Shown: positions 1 through 6,996, numbered from the stretch's first letter. The stretch: 9,052 nt of DNA from Deltaproteobacteria bacterium UBA796 (GCA_002296975.1 DBIS01000293.1:1-9052); one strand, 5' to 3'. Numbers and translations are program-made. Notes: a model not told the origin generated them from the letters alone.

Positions 1-355
<355 letters not shown>

Positions 356-364
356 GATTCTGTT

Positions 365-401
365 TTAATTACTCTATGAATTAACGGAACAGTTATTCCG
401 T
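365..401 (-). other. Two AT-rich hairpins in the pre-16S leader
   Basis: Two adjoining inverted repeats sit just upstream of the 16S 5' end. ACGGAA/TTCCGT (384-389 with 396-401, 6-nt loop) and TTAATT/AATTAA (365-370 with 379-384, 8-nt loop) share one base at 384, so they may be alternatives. Structures like these in 16S leaders usually serve rRNA processing and early folding. The pairing is seen directly; the role is inferred. Confidence 0.45.
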
Positions 402-422
402 AAAATTTCTTTTGCGTTTTTT

Positions 423-446
423 GCTGCTCCGATTCAACGGAGCTGC
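423..446 (-). other. GC-rich hairpin in the rRNA leader
   Basis: GCTCCG (426-431) pairs with CGGAGC (438-443) around a 6-nt loop. Two more pairs follow outside a T-T mismatch. In the RNA it lies just downstream of the boxA-like element. It may be part of the antitermination or processing signals of the leader, or a boxB analogue. There is no U-tract after it, so it is not an intrinsic terminator. Confidence 0.4.
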
Positions 447-450
447 TGTC

Positions 451-465
451 TGTATTTCAAAGACC
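451..465 (-). promoter_or_regulatory. boxA-like antitermination element of the rRNA leader
   Basis: On the minus strand this reads GGTCTTTGAAATACA, close to the bacterial rrn boxA pattern (TCTTTgAAA-type) bound by NusB and S10 (NusE). It lies about 100 nt upstream of the 16S 5' end and about 75 nt downstream of the predicted transcription start, which is where boxA normally sits. The match is by eye. A TTGACC at 474-479 upstream could make the segment resemble a second promoter, but its -10 would be poor. Confidence 0.5.
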
Positions 466-543
466 GATTCCATGGTCAACACAAGTCATTGTGGTGGTGC
501 TCTAGGCGCCCCCCCAAGGGACTTGTTGACTGGGAACCCCGCG

Positions 544-572
544 GTTCTATCGAGTCCTGGATTCACCGTCAA
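544..572 (-). promoter_or_regulatory. Probable rRNA operon promoter
   Basis: On the minus strand a -35 TTGACG (567-572) and a -10 TAGAAC (544-549) are separated by exactly 17 nt. An A-rich stretch (about 583-596) lies upstream of the -35, as in an UP element. Directly after the -10 the sequence is CGCGGGG, a GC-rich discriminator typical of stable-RNA promoters under stringent (ppGpp) control. Transcription would start near 537, giving a leader of about 180 nt before the mature 16S. Confidence 0.6.
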
Positions 573-633
573 GGTGTTTCCTTCGATTTTTCCTGGGCTT
601 GCCAGGTGATCCGCGTGGTGGTTTTAAAGAGCT

Positions 634-662
634 GAGACGAGAACCTAAAAGGTGGCCGTCTC
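634..662 (-). terminator. Imperfect hairpin after the smc cluster, weak terminator candidate
   Basis: GAGACG/CGTCTC arms (634-639 with 657-662) enclose a 3x3 internal loop and an inner ACCT/AGGT stem. In the minus-strand RNA it is followed only by AGCUCUUU, a poor U-tract. It is the best structure between the end of the DUF2752 gene (722) and the rRNA promoter (572), so it may end or attenuate smc-cluster transcripts. No other gene was seen between 573 and 721. Confidence 0.3.
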
Positions 663-721
663 GGCAGCCTCGGTGGTTGCCCCCCGAAGCCCGACGCTTC
701 TATGAAGACCCAACTACAGCG

Positions 722-1168
722 TCAAGGAAGGCCGCTCAAAAAGTTGCTGGTGATCACCACTTTGTAGACCCATGCCGTGATCATTGTCACAAATAGGAGC
801 CCAACAAACGCCACTTCTCGGCCCAAGAGCTGTCGAGACAGCCACACCCATCTTTTATTGGGCTTGCAGACCTCCATCCCAGCGATCATGGCGATCCCGA
901 CTGTGATCACAAATAGGACCACGCCAAAGGGCTGGTTGATCAATGCAGCCAAGGGCCGAAAATCAGCCATCAAAGAAAACGTGGTGGTCACGCCACACAT
1001 CGGGCAGGGCACACCGAGTGCGCTCCACACCACACATGGCGAGAGACCCAAGGCTGTGTGGGTGCCAAGCCCCTCCGGATTGGGGCTCAACCAGGCCGCC
1101 AAAACCAAAATTGAAGTGGAGCCTGATAAAAGAAGTGCGTTGAGCCACCTAGAGCGGTGGAGATTCAC
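722..1168 (-). CDS. DUF2752 family membrane protein
   Basis: A 148-residue protein with three predicted membrane segments at about 9-28, 81-100 and 116-138. A loop between the first two carries the family signature P-C-P-M-C-G-V-T-T-T-F (54-64), with a further Cys at 45. The CPxCG(x)T motif is the hallmark of DUF2752, whose molecular role is unknown. The two motif cysteines could bind metal or undergo redox change, but nothing here shows that. The start is GTG (1166-1168), overlapping the zapA stop as GTGA, which suggests translational coupling. It is the last gene of the smc-ftsY-zapA cluster. The family is identified from the motif and topology with good confidence; a function cannot be given. 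Confidence 0.85.
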   Translation of the reverse strand: MNLHRSRWLNALLLSGSTSILVLAAWLSPNPEGLGTHTALGLSPCVVWSALGVPCPMCGVTTTFSLMADFRPLAALINQPFGVVLFVITVGIAMIAGMEVCKPNKRWVWLSRQLLGREVAFVGLLFVTMITAWVYKVVITSNFLSGLP

Positions 1169-1455
1169 GCTTCATCGTCTGCCGGGAGCGCAGCTTCAAC
1201 CATTGCCGCAACCGAGGCTGCCTCGCGATCGATCTCATCGAGGCGGGAGGCCACTTGTGCCTTCAACTGATGTAGTTCGCTGGCCAGATTGAGCGCTGTG
1301 AGCATCGCGATCGTGTACTCGTCAAACGAGCGTGTACGCTCGGCAGTCTCGGCCATGCGCCGATCGAGGTCTGCAGCCAAGTTTTGAAGGTCCTTGGGGT
1401 TGTCGTCGCCCCTGACCGTGTAATCGCGACCGCGGATGGTGATTCGTACTTGCAT
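1165..1455 (-). CDS. zapA: Cell division protein ZapA
   Basis: A small Z-ring-associated protein that binds FtsZ and bundles or crosslinks its protofilaments at midcell. With the ATG start at 1453-1455 it is 96 residues, the usual ZapA length. The N-terminal beta strand V-R-I-T-I-R-G-R-D-Y, the D-D-N-P-K-D-L-Q-N-L-A helix and the T-A-L-N-L-A-S-E-L segment are the typical ZapA landmarks. They are followed by an amphipathic C-terminal helix that forms the antiparallel coiled coil of the dimer or tetramer. A GTG two codons upstream (1459-1461) is an alternative start; an in-frame TAA just before it rules out anything longer, and neither start has a strong ribosome binding site. The gene lies 32 bp after ftsY and overlaps the DUF2752 gene by 4 bases. 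Confidence 0.9.
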   Translation of the reverse strand: MQVRITIRGRDYTVRGDDNPKDLQNLAADLDRRMAETAERTRSFDEYTIAMLTALNLASELHQLKAQVASRLDEIDREAASVAAMVEAALPADDEA

Positions 1456-1487
1456 AGACACCCATTATCGGGAGATCGCTATGCCCG

Positions 1488-2525
1488 TCAAACTGGGGGC
1501 GACTCTTCTGTGGCCAATAGTGCGTCAACGAAGGCCTCTGGGTCGAATGGGCGGAGATCCTCTACCCCCTCACCAAGCCCTATCAATTTCACCGGCAAGC
1601 CCATTTCGCCCTTCACCGCCACGACCACCCCCCCGCGCGCTGTCCCATCAAGCTTCGTCAACACCACACCCGTGGCCCCAACAACATCCTTGAAGGCCCG
1701 GGCCTGCGATAATGCATTCTGACCAATGGTCGCGTCCAGGACGAGCAGCACCTCGTGCGGTGCTCCCGGCAGCGCCTTGTCCATGACCCTCAGCACTTTA
1801 CCAAGCTCATCCATCAAGGCTGACTGAGCTTGTAGGCGCCCTGCGGTGTCGCAAATCACAACGTCGGCCCCACGGGCGATTCCAGCTTTAATCCCATCGT
1901 ACAAAACGGCGGCAGTGTCGGCCCCCTCACCATGGGCAACCACCTCAGCCCCCACACGCTCACCCCAAACCTTCAACTGCTCGATGGCCCCAGCCCGGAA
2001 AGTATCCCCGGCGGCCAGCAAAACCTTTTTGCCAGACGAAATGTACTGGCTGGCCAGCTTACCGATAGTGGTGGTTTTACCGCTCCCGTTTACCCCAACA
2101 ACCAGCACCACCAAAAGCGAACCATCGCCGGTGGCCAGAGTGTGGTCCCCAGCCAGGCGCTCCAACAGCGCCCCACGTAAAGCTGACCGCGTTGCCAGTT
2201 CGTCGGCTGGCTTGGCCTTCTCTACCTCCCCCACAATCTCAACCGCCGTCTTCACACCAATATCGGCACCAATGAGGGCTTCCTCCAATGCCTCAAAGCG
2301 CTGGCTGTCCACCGCCGAGCTAAAAACGCTGGAGAGCGCAGCCGAAAGTGCCTGGCGACTGCGAGCCAAGCCGGTAAAAAAGGAGGCGGCGTCGGTGGGG
2401 GGCAATCCAGCCTGAAGGCTGCCAGCATCCGTCTCTAAACCTCGGACGACCCGAAAAATAGCGTAGGCCCCTGCCGAGCCAACCAACAAAACGAGCGCAC
2501 CAATAATCCAAGTGTGTTCCAACAT
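1488..2525 (-). CDS. ftsY: Signal recognition particle receptor FtsY, membrane-anchored
   Basis: The SRP receptor GTPase, which docks Ffh-ribosome complexes at the inner membrane for co-translational insertion. It has 345 residues. A predicted N-terminal membrane anchor lies at about 7-27, followed by a short linker and then the helical N domain (about 55-130). The G domain follows: P-loop GVNGSGKTT (144-152), DTFRAGA (174-180), DTAGR (226-230), DATIGQN (264-270), TKLDGTARGG (290-299) and the closing GLGEGVEDLRPF (316-327). The anchor and the short acidic-poor linker differ from E. coli FtsY, which has a long acidic A domain. Ffh is excluded because no C-terminal M domain is present. The ATG start at 2523-2525 has AGGGCGG about 6 nt upstream. 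The gene lies 31 bp after smc. Confidence 0.97.
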   Translation of the reverse strand: MLEHTWIIGALVLLVGSAGAYAIFRVVRGLETDAGSLQAGLPPTDAASFFTGLARSRQALSAALSSVFSSAVDSQRFEALEEALIGADIGVKTAVEIVGEVEKAKPADELATRSALRGALLERLAGDHTLATGDGSLLVVLVVGVNGSGKTTTIGKLASQYISSGKKVLLAAGDTFRAGAIEQLKVWGERVGAEVVAHGEGADTAAVLYDGIKAGIARGADVVICDTAGRLQAQSALMDELGKVLRVMDKALPGAPHEVLLVLDATIGQNALSQARAFKDVVGATGVVLTKLDGTARGGVVVAVKGEMGLPVKLIGLGEGVEDLRPFDPEAFVDALLATEESPPV

Positions 2526-2556
2526 AAGGCCGCCCTAATCGGTATAAGCCCAAGAC

Positions 2557-5500
2557 TCAATCGAGCTTGACGCTCACCAACTGAGACACACCGGCGCTCG
2601 GCATGGTGACCCCGTACAAAGTGTCCACACACTCCATGGTCTTTTTATTGTGGGTAATGACAATAAATTGGGAGAGCTTGGCCATCTCGCGCAACAGATT
2701 GTTGAAACGCGCACCATTGGCCTCATCGAGGGGCGCGTCGACCTCGTCCAGCAAACAAAACGGACTTGGCTTCACCTGAAAGAGTGCAAAAATGAGCGCT
2801 ATCGCCGTCATCGCCATCTCTCCGCCAGACAATAAGGCGAGATTCTGCAGACGCTTTCCGGGCGGCTGAACCTCGATATCAACCCCAGTTTCGAGCATGT
2901 CCTCTTCGTCGGTGAGAACCAAACGCGCACGCCCGCCTCCGACCAACTTTGGGTACCCTTCTTTAAACAGGGCATTGACCCGCTCGAAGGTTTCGCGAAA
3001 CCGCTCGCGACAGGTTCGGTTGAGCTGCGCCAGAGTATTGCGAATCGCCCGAACTGAATCCTCGAGGTCCGCACGCTGCCCATCGAGGGTGTCATGTCGC
3101 TCTTTCACCTCCGTGTACTCAGCCACGGCGACCAGGTTGACCTCTCCGAGCTTGGCCAGCAGTCGTTTGGCCTCGGTTAGGCGCTCCACCCACGCCGCAA
3201 CGAACTCCAAATCTTCAAGCATTGACGGCTTGATGCATAAATCATCGAGGGTGTCCTCCTCAGGGGTCGACACCCCAACCGGTGGACTGTCTTCAGCTTC
3301 TGCCACCTCCAATCGCGCCTCTTTGGGCACCTCTATTAGAATTTGGCCATTCCGTTCTAGGCGATCGAGCAGCCCCGTCACACTAATCTGATAACGCTCA
3401 CCCAACTGGGTACGAATTTGTGCAATATCGGTCTTGATCTGCTCAAGCTCTCGCTCGAGTTCAATCCGCTCAGCCGTGGCCGCCTCTCGCGCATCCCGAA
3501 GACCCCGTACTGCGTCTTCGGAGGCCCGAAGCGCCTCGCGGGCTTGAGCTACTTGAACTTTAGATACCTCAATTTTCGTGCGCAGCGCAGCCTGAGCGGT
3601 GTTGATCTCGGTCAGATCATCGTTGAGCGTCAAATCATCGCTGGCCAAAGCACTCATCCGCTCCCGCGCCCTTTCGATATCTTGACCACAAGAAACAAGT
3701 TGCTTGGCAGCCCCCTCCTCGACCCGCTTGGCCGCAGCCACCATTTGAGCCAAGCCCCGCTGACGCTGCTCCACACCAGCAAGGTCGGTCTTGGCCACCA
3801 CCGCAGACGCGCGACAATCTTTTGCACCTCGCTCCTCTTCCACCAAGGCCTGCTGATGGGTGTGAAGCGCCTCCTCGCAACGCATCTGATCCGCTTGTGC
3901 AGTTTCGATGGCGCCGGCCAAATCAAGCTGCTGAGTGTCCAACTGGTTCTTCATCGCAGCGATTCTGTCGCGTTCGCCAGTCAGGGAACTCAACTGAGAA
4001 GACCGCTCGGCCTCAGCTTTTTCTACCCGGCGACACTCTGCCGCAGCCTCACGCTGAGCCATCTGAGCTTCTGCAGAAGCCTGGCGTGTCGCATCGAACT
4101 CAAGCCTCGCCGCCTCTACGGCTGCCACGCCTTTTTCTTGGGCGAGCGCCAAAGTATCAACCTGTTTTGCAGCCTGAACCACCGCTGTGTCGAGTTTGGG
4201 CACCTCGGTTTCCAACTCACCGATCTCCCGGCGCCGCTGAAGGAGCATCGTGGCCTGAGTTTTGACGGGCCCGACCCGTATCTCTCCACGGGAGGTCACC
4301 ACGATGGGAATTCCACCGGGACCCGACTCCACTATATATGCACCGCCCCCTTTTTGATGCAGCCTCAAGGCCGTCTCTAGGTCTGGTGCTGCAACACAAT
4401 TACCCAACACCCGATTGAGCGCTGCAAGCGCTGTGTCACTGGACCCAACACAAGCAAGCGGCCCATCCAAGGGCGACTTGGCGCCCAACAGCAACATTTT
4501 GACCCGACCCTCAGAGGCCTCAGCCACTTTGAGCGCGGTCTCTGCGTCTGGAACCAGCACATATTCGAGTTCATCCCCGATGGCGGTGGCCACCAGCGGC
4601 TGGAGTTTCTCCGGCACATCGAGGTGGTCTGCCAAGGTGCCGAGCACACCATCAATGGTCAATGCCCGCTTGGCGTGCTCCTCTACTCCATCATGAGCAG
4701 CACTCAAAGCCTGAAGAGACTCCAGGCGACCACCAGCCAGCCCGGCCGCCCGCTCCGCAGCAGTCAGCGCAGCCTCAACCTCTCGGCGCTTTACCCGAGC
4801 ATCACTGATCGCCGATCGGGCTTGATTAAGGACTGTTTCGGCACTGACCGCGACACCGTGAGTCCGCTCGAGGTCTTGCTGAGCACTCTCCTTATTGGCC
4901 AACGCAGCCGCGTACGACTCAGATTCATCGGCCATGGCATCTTTGATGACTTGGATCCTGAAGCCCAAGTCTGCCATACGGCTGTCGTTATCCGTCCGCC
5001 GAAGGACCGCCGCCTCTTTGGAAGCCCGGTCTCGGGCGAGGGAACGAATCAACTCGAGCACACCCGCTTTTCCCACCTCGATTTGAGCGCGACGGCGCCC
5101 CACCTGAGCATCCGCCCGCTCGGCAACGCCACCGGTCTCATCAACTCGGGCACGAAATTTAAGGGCCGACGCGGTCACCTCCTCAAACTCCACTTGAGCC
5201 GCCTGCCGACGTTCTCGTCCAGCCTTAAGGTCGGCCTCAGCAGTCACCCTGGCCACACCCAGGCGTTCGATACGCTCGCTGAGTTGTGCGGACTCTCGCC
5301 CTTGGTACATGCGAGCAGATTCACGCTCACGCCGGGTAGCCTCAAGCTCTCCCAAGCCATCTCGCAAGCCGCCTAAAACCTCCTCCATCACATCAACCGC
5401 GGCCCGCTTGGTATCTATTTCTTGGTCTTTTCGGTCTAATTCCCGCCGCTTTCCAGCCTCGGCAGCAACGGTCGTTCGCAGACTGTCAGCCACCACCCGC

Positions 5501-6231
5501 CGGTCTCCTGCCAAGCCTGAATAGCGAGCTAAACCCAAAAAGACTTCTCCTTGTTTGACCTCGGTCCGAAGCCGCCGGTAGCGGGTGGCCTTATTGACCT
5601 GACGCCGCAAAGAGCGGAGGCGACCATTGAGGTCATCCACCAAGTCGGTGGCCCGCTCGAGATTGCGATTCGTCCCCTCCAGGCGGAGCTCAGCCTCATG
5701 CTTTTTCGCCTTAAATCGAGAAATTCCTGCGGCCTCCTCGATCAAAGAACGCCGTTGCTCAGGCTTGGCCTTTACAATCTCGCCAATCCGACCTTGCTCA
5801 ATGAAGGAATACAACCGGTTGGAGGCACCAGTGTCTCGGAAGATGTCCTGAATGTCTTTGAGTCGGCAACGCTGTTGGTTGATCAAATACTCACTGCCAC
5901 CATCTCGAAACAGGCGGCGGGTGATTTGAATCTCCTCACACCGGGCGAACTCTCCTGCGAAGGGCTCAGCACCTGCTGCGAACGTGAGCGACACCTCGGC
6001 CAAGCCCATGGGCCTTCGGCTATCGGAGCCCGCAAAAATGATGTCCTCCATCGACCGGCCACGAAGACTCTTGGCAGACTGCTCACCCAAACACCATTTG
6101 ACCGCATCGACCACATTGGATTTCCCGCAACCGTTCGGCCCCACAACGCCGCTCACACCGGTGCCGAAGTGAAAACTGGTTCGATTGGGAAATGACTTGA
6201 AGCCTTGAAGCTCAAGCTTGCGGATATGCAT
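2557..6231 (-). CDS. smc: Chromosome segregation protein SMC
   Basis: A 1224-residue SMC ATPase, the core of bacterial condensin, which acts with ScpA and ScpB to fold and separate chromosomes by loop extrusion. The N-terminal head has Walker A GPNGCGKS (31-38) and the Q-loop region Y-S-F-I-E-Q-G-R (141-148). Coiled coils run about 170-505 and 665-1070. A hinge lies between them (about 510-660, with GVLG at 528-531). The C-terminal head has signature LSGGE (1134-1138) and Walker B LLDEVDAPLD with Asp1162 and catalytic Glu1163. An acidic, Pro-rich stretch near 970-995 interrupts the second coil. The hinge C-terminal segment lacks the two Gly-Gly pairs of B. subtilis-type SMC (see findings). 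Length and hinge exclude Rad50 and MukB. Start ATG at 6229-6231 with no strong ribosome binding site. First gene of the cluster with ftsY and zapA. Confidence 0.98.
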   Translation of the reverse strand: MHIRKLELQGFKSFPNRTSFHFGTGVSGVVGPNGCGKSNVVDAVKWCLGEQSAKSLRGRSMEDIIFAGSDSRRPMGLAEVSLTFAAGAEPFAGEFARCEEIQITRRLFRDGGSEYLINQQRCRLKDIQDIFRDTGASNRLYSFIEQGRIGEIVKAKPEQRRSLIEEAAGISRFKAKKHEAELRLEGTNRNLERATDLVDDLNGRLRSLRRQVNKATRYRRLRTEVKQGEVFLGLARYSGLAGDRRVVADSLRTTVAAEAGKRRELDRKDQEIDTKRAAVDVMEEVLGGLRDGLGELEATRRERESARMYQGRESAQLSERIERLGVARVTAEADLKAGRERRQAAQVEFEEVTASALKFRARVDETGGVAERADAQVGRRRAQIEVGKAGVLELIRSLARDRASKEAAVLRRTDNDSRMADLGFRIQVIKDAMADESESYAAALANKESAQQDLERTHGVAVSAETVLNQARSAISDARVKRREVEAALTAAERAAGLAGGRLESLQALSAAHDGVEEHAKRALTIDGVLGTLADHLDVPEKLQPLVATAIGDELEYVLVPDAETALKVAEASEGRVKMLLLGAKSPLDGPLACVGSSDTALAALNRVLGNCVAAPDLETALRLHQKGGGAYIVESGPGGIPIVVTSRGEIRVGPVKTQATMLLQRRREIGELETEVPKLDTAVVQAAKQVDTLALAQEKGVAAVEAARLEFDATRQASAEAQMAQREAAAECRRVEKAEAERSSQLSSLTGERDRIAAMKNQLDTQQLDLAGAIETAQADQMRCEEALHTHQQALVEEERGAKDCRASAVVAKTDLAGVEQRQRGLAQMVAAAKRVEEGAAKQLVSCGQDIERARERMSALASDDLTLNDDLTEINTAQAALRTKIEVSKVQVAQAREALRASEDAVRGLRDAREAATAERIELERELEQIKTDIAQIRTQLGERYQISVTGLLDRLERNGQILIEVPKEARLEVAEAEDSPPVGVSTPEEDTLDDLCIKPSMLEDLEFVAAWVERLTEAKRLLAKLGEVNLVAVAEYTEVKERHDTLDGQRADLEDSVRAIRNTLAQLNRTCRERFRETFERVNALFKEGYPKLVGGGRARLVLTDEEDMLETGVDIEVQPPGKRLQNLALLSGGEMAMTAIALIFALFQVKPSPFCLLDEVDAPLDEANGARFNNLLREMAKLSQFIVITHNKKTMECVDTLYGVTMPSAGVSQLVSVKLD

Positions 6232-6312
6232 GGTGTGATTCAGGGATGTGGTTCAGGTTGCGCCTAAATTTGGAACCGGTGTGGCACCAACGAAACCTTC
6301 GATGGGATGAGG

Positions 6313-6320
6313 ATCATAAC
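6313..6320 (-). promoter_or_regulatory. Candidate extended -10 promoter for the smc cluster
   Basis: On the minus strand the sequence is TGTTATGAT-like: a TATGAT -10 hexamer (6313-6318) preceded by TGT, forming an extended -10. No good -35 is visible at 16-18 nt. The predicted start is near 6306, leaving a leader of about 75 nt before the smc ATG. It is the best promoter-like sequence between the carbonic anhydrase-like gene and smc. Confidence 0.4.
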
Positions 6321-6341
6321 ACAAGGCCCATCGGGGCAGTC

Positions 6342-6366
6342 GGCCGCCACTTTCTAAGCGGTGGCC
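6342..6366. other. Near-perfect inverted repeat upstream of smc
   Basis: GGCCGCCACT and AGCGGTGGCC form a 10-position stem with one mismatch and one G-U pair around a 5-nt TTCTA loop. It lies just downstream (minus strand) of the stop of the small ORF at 6370 and about 25 bp upstream of the candidate smc -10. No U-tract follows on either strand, so it is more likely an operator-like or transcript-end structure than an intrinsic terminator. Besides this hairpin, the small ORF, the terminator and the promoter, I see nothing in the 220-bp gap. Confidence 0.4.
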
Positions 6367-6369
6367 TTG

Positions 6370-6462
6370 TCAGGTGAGCAAGGTAATGAGCCCAAATAAA
6401 CACGCCAAGGGAAACACCGCGGTCAAAAAACAGCCGGGTCGCTGTGCGCGGTCACTCACCAT
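6370..6462 (-). CDS. Possible 30-residue membrane peptide overlapping the upstream stop
   Basis: An ATG (6460-6462) inside the last codons of the carbonic anhydrase-like gene opens a +1-frame ORF of 30 codons ending in TGA (6370-6372). The product has a short polar start, M-V-S-D-R-A-Q-R-P, then an almost unbroken hydrophobic segment from Gly10 to Thr30 containing CFLTAVFPLACLFGLITLLT, long enough to cross a membrane. An AGAGG lies only 3 nt before the ATG, a weak, tight ribosome binding site. The overlap would suit translational coupling. Against it, the possible terminator U-tract (6425-6430) lies within the frame, and an ORF this short can arise by chance. No known family was recognised. 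Confidence 0.22.
   Translation of the reverse strand: MVSDRAQRPGCFLTAVFPLACLFGLITLLT
6425..6445 (-). terminator. Possible intrinsic terminator of the carbonic anhydrase-like gene
   Basis: In the minus-strand RNA, ACAGC (6441-6445) pairs with GCUGU (6430-6434) around a 6-nt loop, and U residues run directly on (6425-6430, the last base shared with the stem). It starts 7 nt after the stop codon. The stem is only 5 bp, so termination may be partial. Confidence 0.45.
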
Positions 6463-6976
6463 CAGCCTCTGCTCGATACTCAGCCAATAATTTTTGGTAT
6501 TCCCGGTGCCCACCGCCAATCATCATTTCAAATTGAACGTCGGACACCTGAGCCACAATCCTGCCGGGAATCCCCATCACCTTGGAGCGGGGCGGAATGA
6601 TCTTCCCAACTGGAATCAACGCACCCGCCCCAATAATAGAGCCGGCGCCAATCACGCAGTTGTCCAATAAAATGGCCCCCATGCCAATCAAGCAATCATC
6701 TTCGACTTTGCAGCCGTGTAAAACGACCCGGTGCCCAACAGTGCAACGGTCGCCGACAACCGTCGTGGAAAATCCGCCCGTGCTGTGCGCGATGGTGCCA
6801 TCTTGAATTGAAGTCTCCTCGCCCACTTCGATGCGTCCTTGGTCGCCGCGAAGCACGCAGCCCGGCCACACATTCGCCCGCGCCTTAATCGTTACATCGC
6901 CGATGAGGATTGCATTTTCATGTACCCACGCAGACTCATCAACCACCGGGAGAACACCTTTGAATGCTTCTTTCAT
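6452..6976 (-). CDS. Gamma-class carbonic anhydrase-like protein (left-handed beta-helix)
   Basis: A 174-residue hexapeptide-repeat protein of the YrdA/PaaY/CaiE group, related to gamma carbonic anhydrases (CO2 + H2O to bicarbonate). The sequence shows repeated I-G-x-G-type turns, L-R-G-D-Q-G-R-I (42-49), S-I-Q-D-G (56-60), and the metal ligands His64, His82 and His87 in I-A-H and V-G-H-R-V-V-L-H-G-C. The His82/His87 spacing of five matches the archaeal enzyme Cam, and Arg43, Asp45 and Gln58 correspond to its active-site residues. A C-terminal helix (about 145-172) caps the beta-helix. The acidic loop that carries the Cam proton-shuttle Glu is absent, as is usual in this subgroup, so activity is uncertain. 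The start ATG at 6974-6976 has only a weak AGG upstream. It appears to be transcribed on its own. Confidence 0.93.
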   Translation of the reverse strand: MKEAFKGVLPVVDESAWVHENAILIGDVTIKARANVWPGCVLRGDQGRIEVGEETSIQDGTIAHSTGGFSTTVVGDRCTVGHRVVLHGCKVEDDCLIGMGAILLDNCVIGAGSIIGAGALIPVGKIIPPRSKVMGIPGRIVAQVSDVQFEMMIGGGHREYQKLLAEYRAEADGE

Positions 6977-6980
6977 TGCA

Positions 6981-6996
6981 GCCTAATAATATAGGC
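6981..6996. promoter_or_regulatory. AT-rich inverted repeat between two divergent genes
   Basis: GCCTA-ataata-TAGGC lies 4 bp upstream of the carbonic anhydrase-like ATG and 37 bp upstream of the TM2 ATG. It contains -10-like hexamers in both directions: TATATT/TATTAT on the minus strand, and TAATAA (6984-6989) on the plus strand, the latter with TTGAAT (6960-6965) at 18-nt spacing. A further ATAGGC copy follows at 7012-7017. It could be an operator or a shared promoter core. The sequence is clear; the function is inferred. Confidence 0.35.

Noticed and set aside
451..479. Second rRNA promoter TTGACC-17-AATACA
   Set aside because: The -10 matches only three of six consensus positions, and the segment is better explained as boxA. 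The upstream TTGACG-17-TAGAAC is stronger.
573..721. 6S RNA (ssrS), which often follows zapA
   Set aside because: The stretch is shorter than a typical 6S RNA, its ends do not pair, and no central open bubble flanked by long stems was seen. A covariance-model search would settle it.
777..1292. Plus-strand frame of 171 codons over the DUF2752 and zapA genes
   Set aside because: It is antisense to two well-supported genes, and its protein looks like a random translation rich in Pro, Arg and Ser.
3418..4380. Long plus-strand reading frame of 320 codons
   Set aside because: It lies wholly antisense to smc, is Leu/Arg-rich with no family resemblance, and has no promoter or ribosome binding site. 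It is a shadow of the long coiled-coil gene.
4624..6195. Two further plus-strand frames (4624-5376 and 5551-6195)
   Set aside because: Both are antisense to smc, where all hallmark SMC motifs are in the minus-strand frame. They have low-complexity composition and no recognisable domain.
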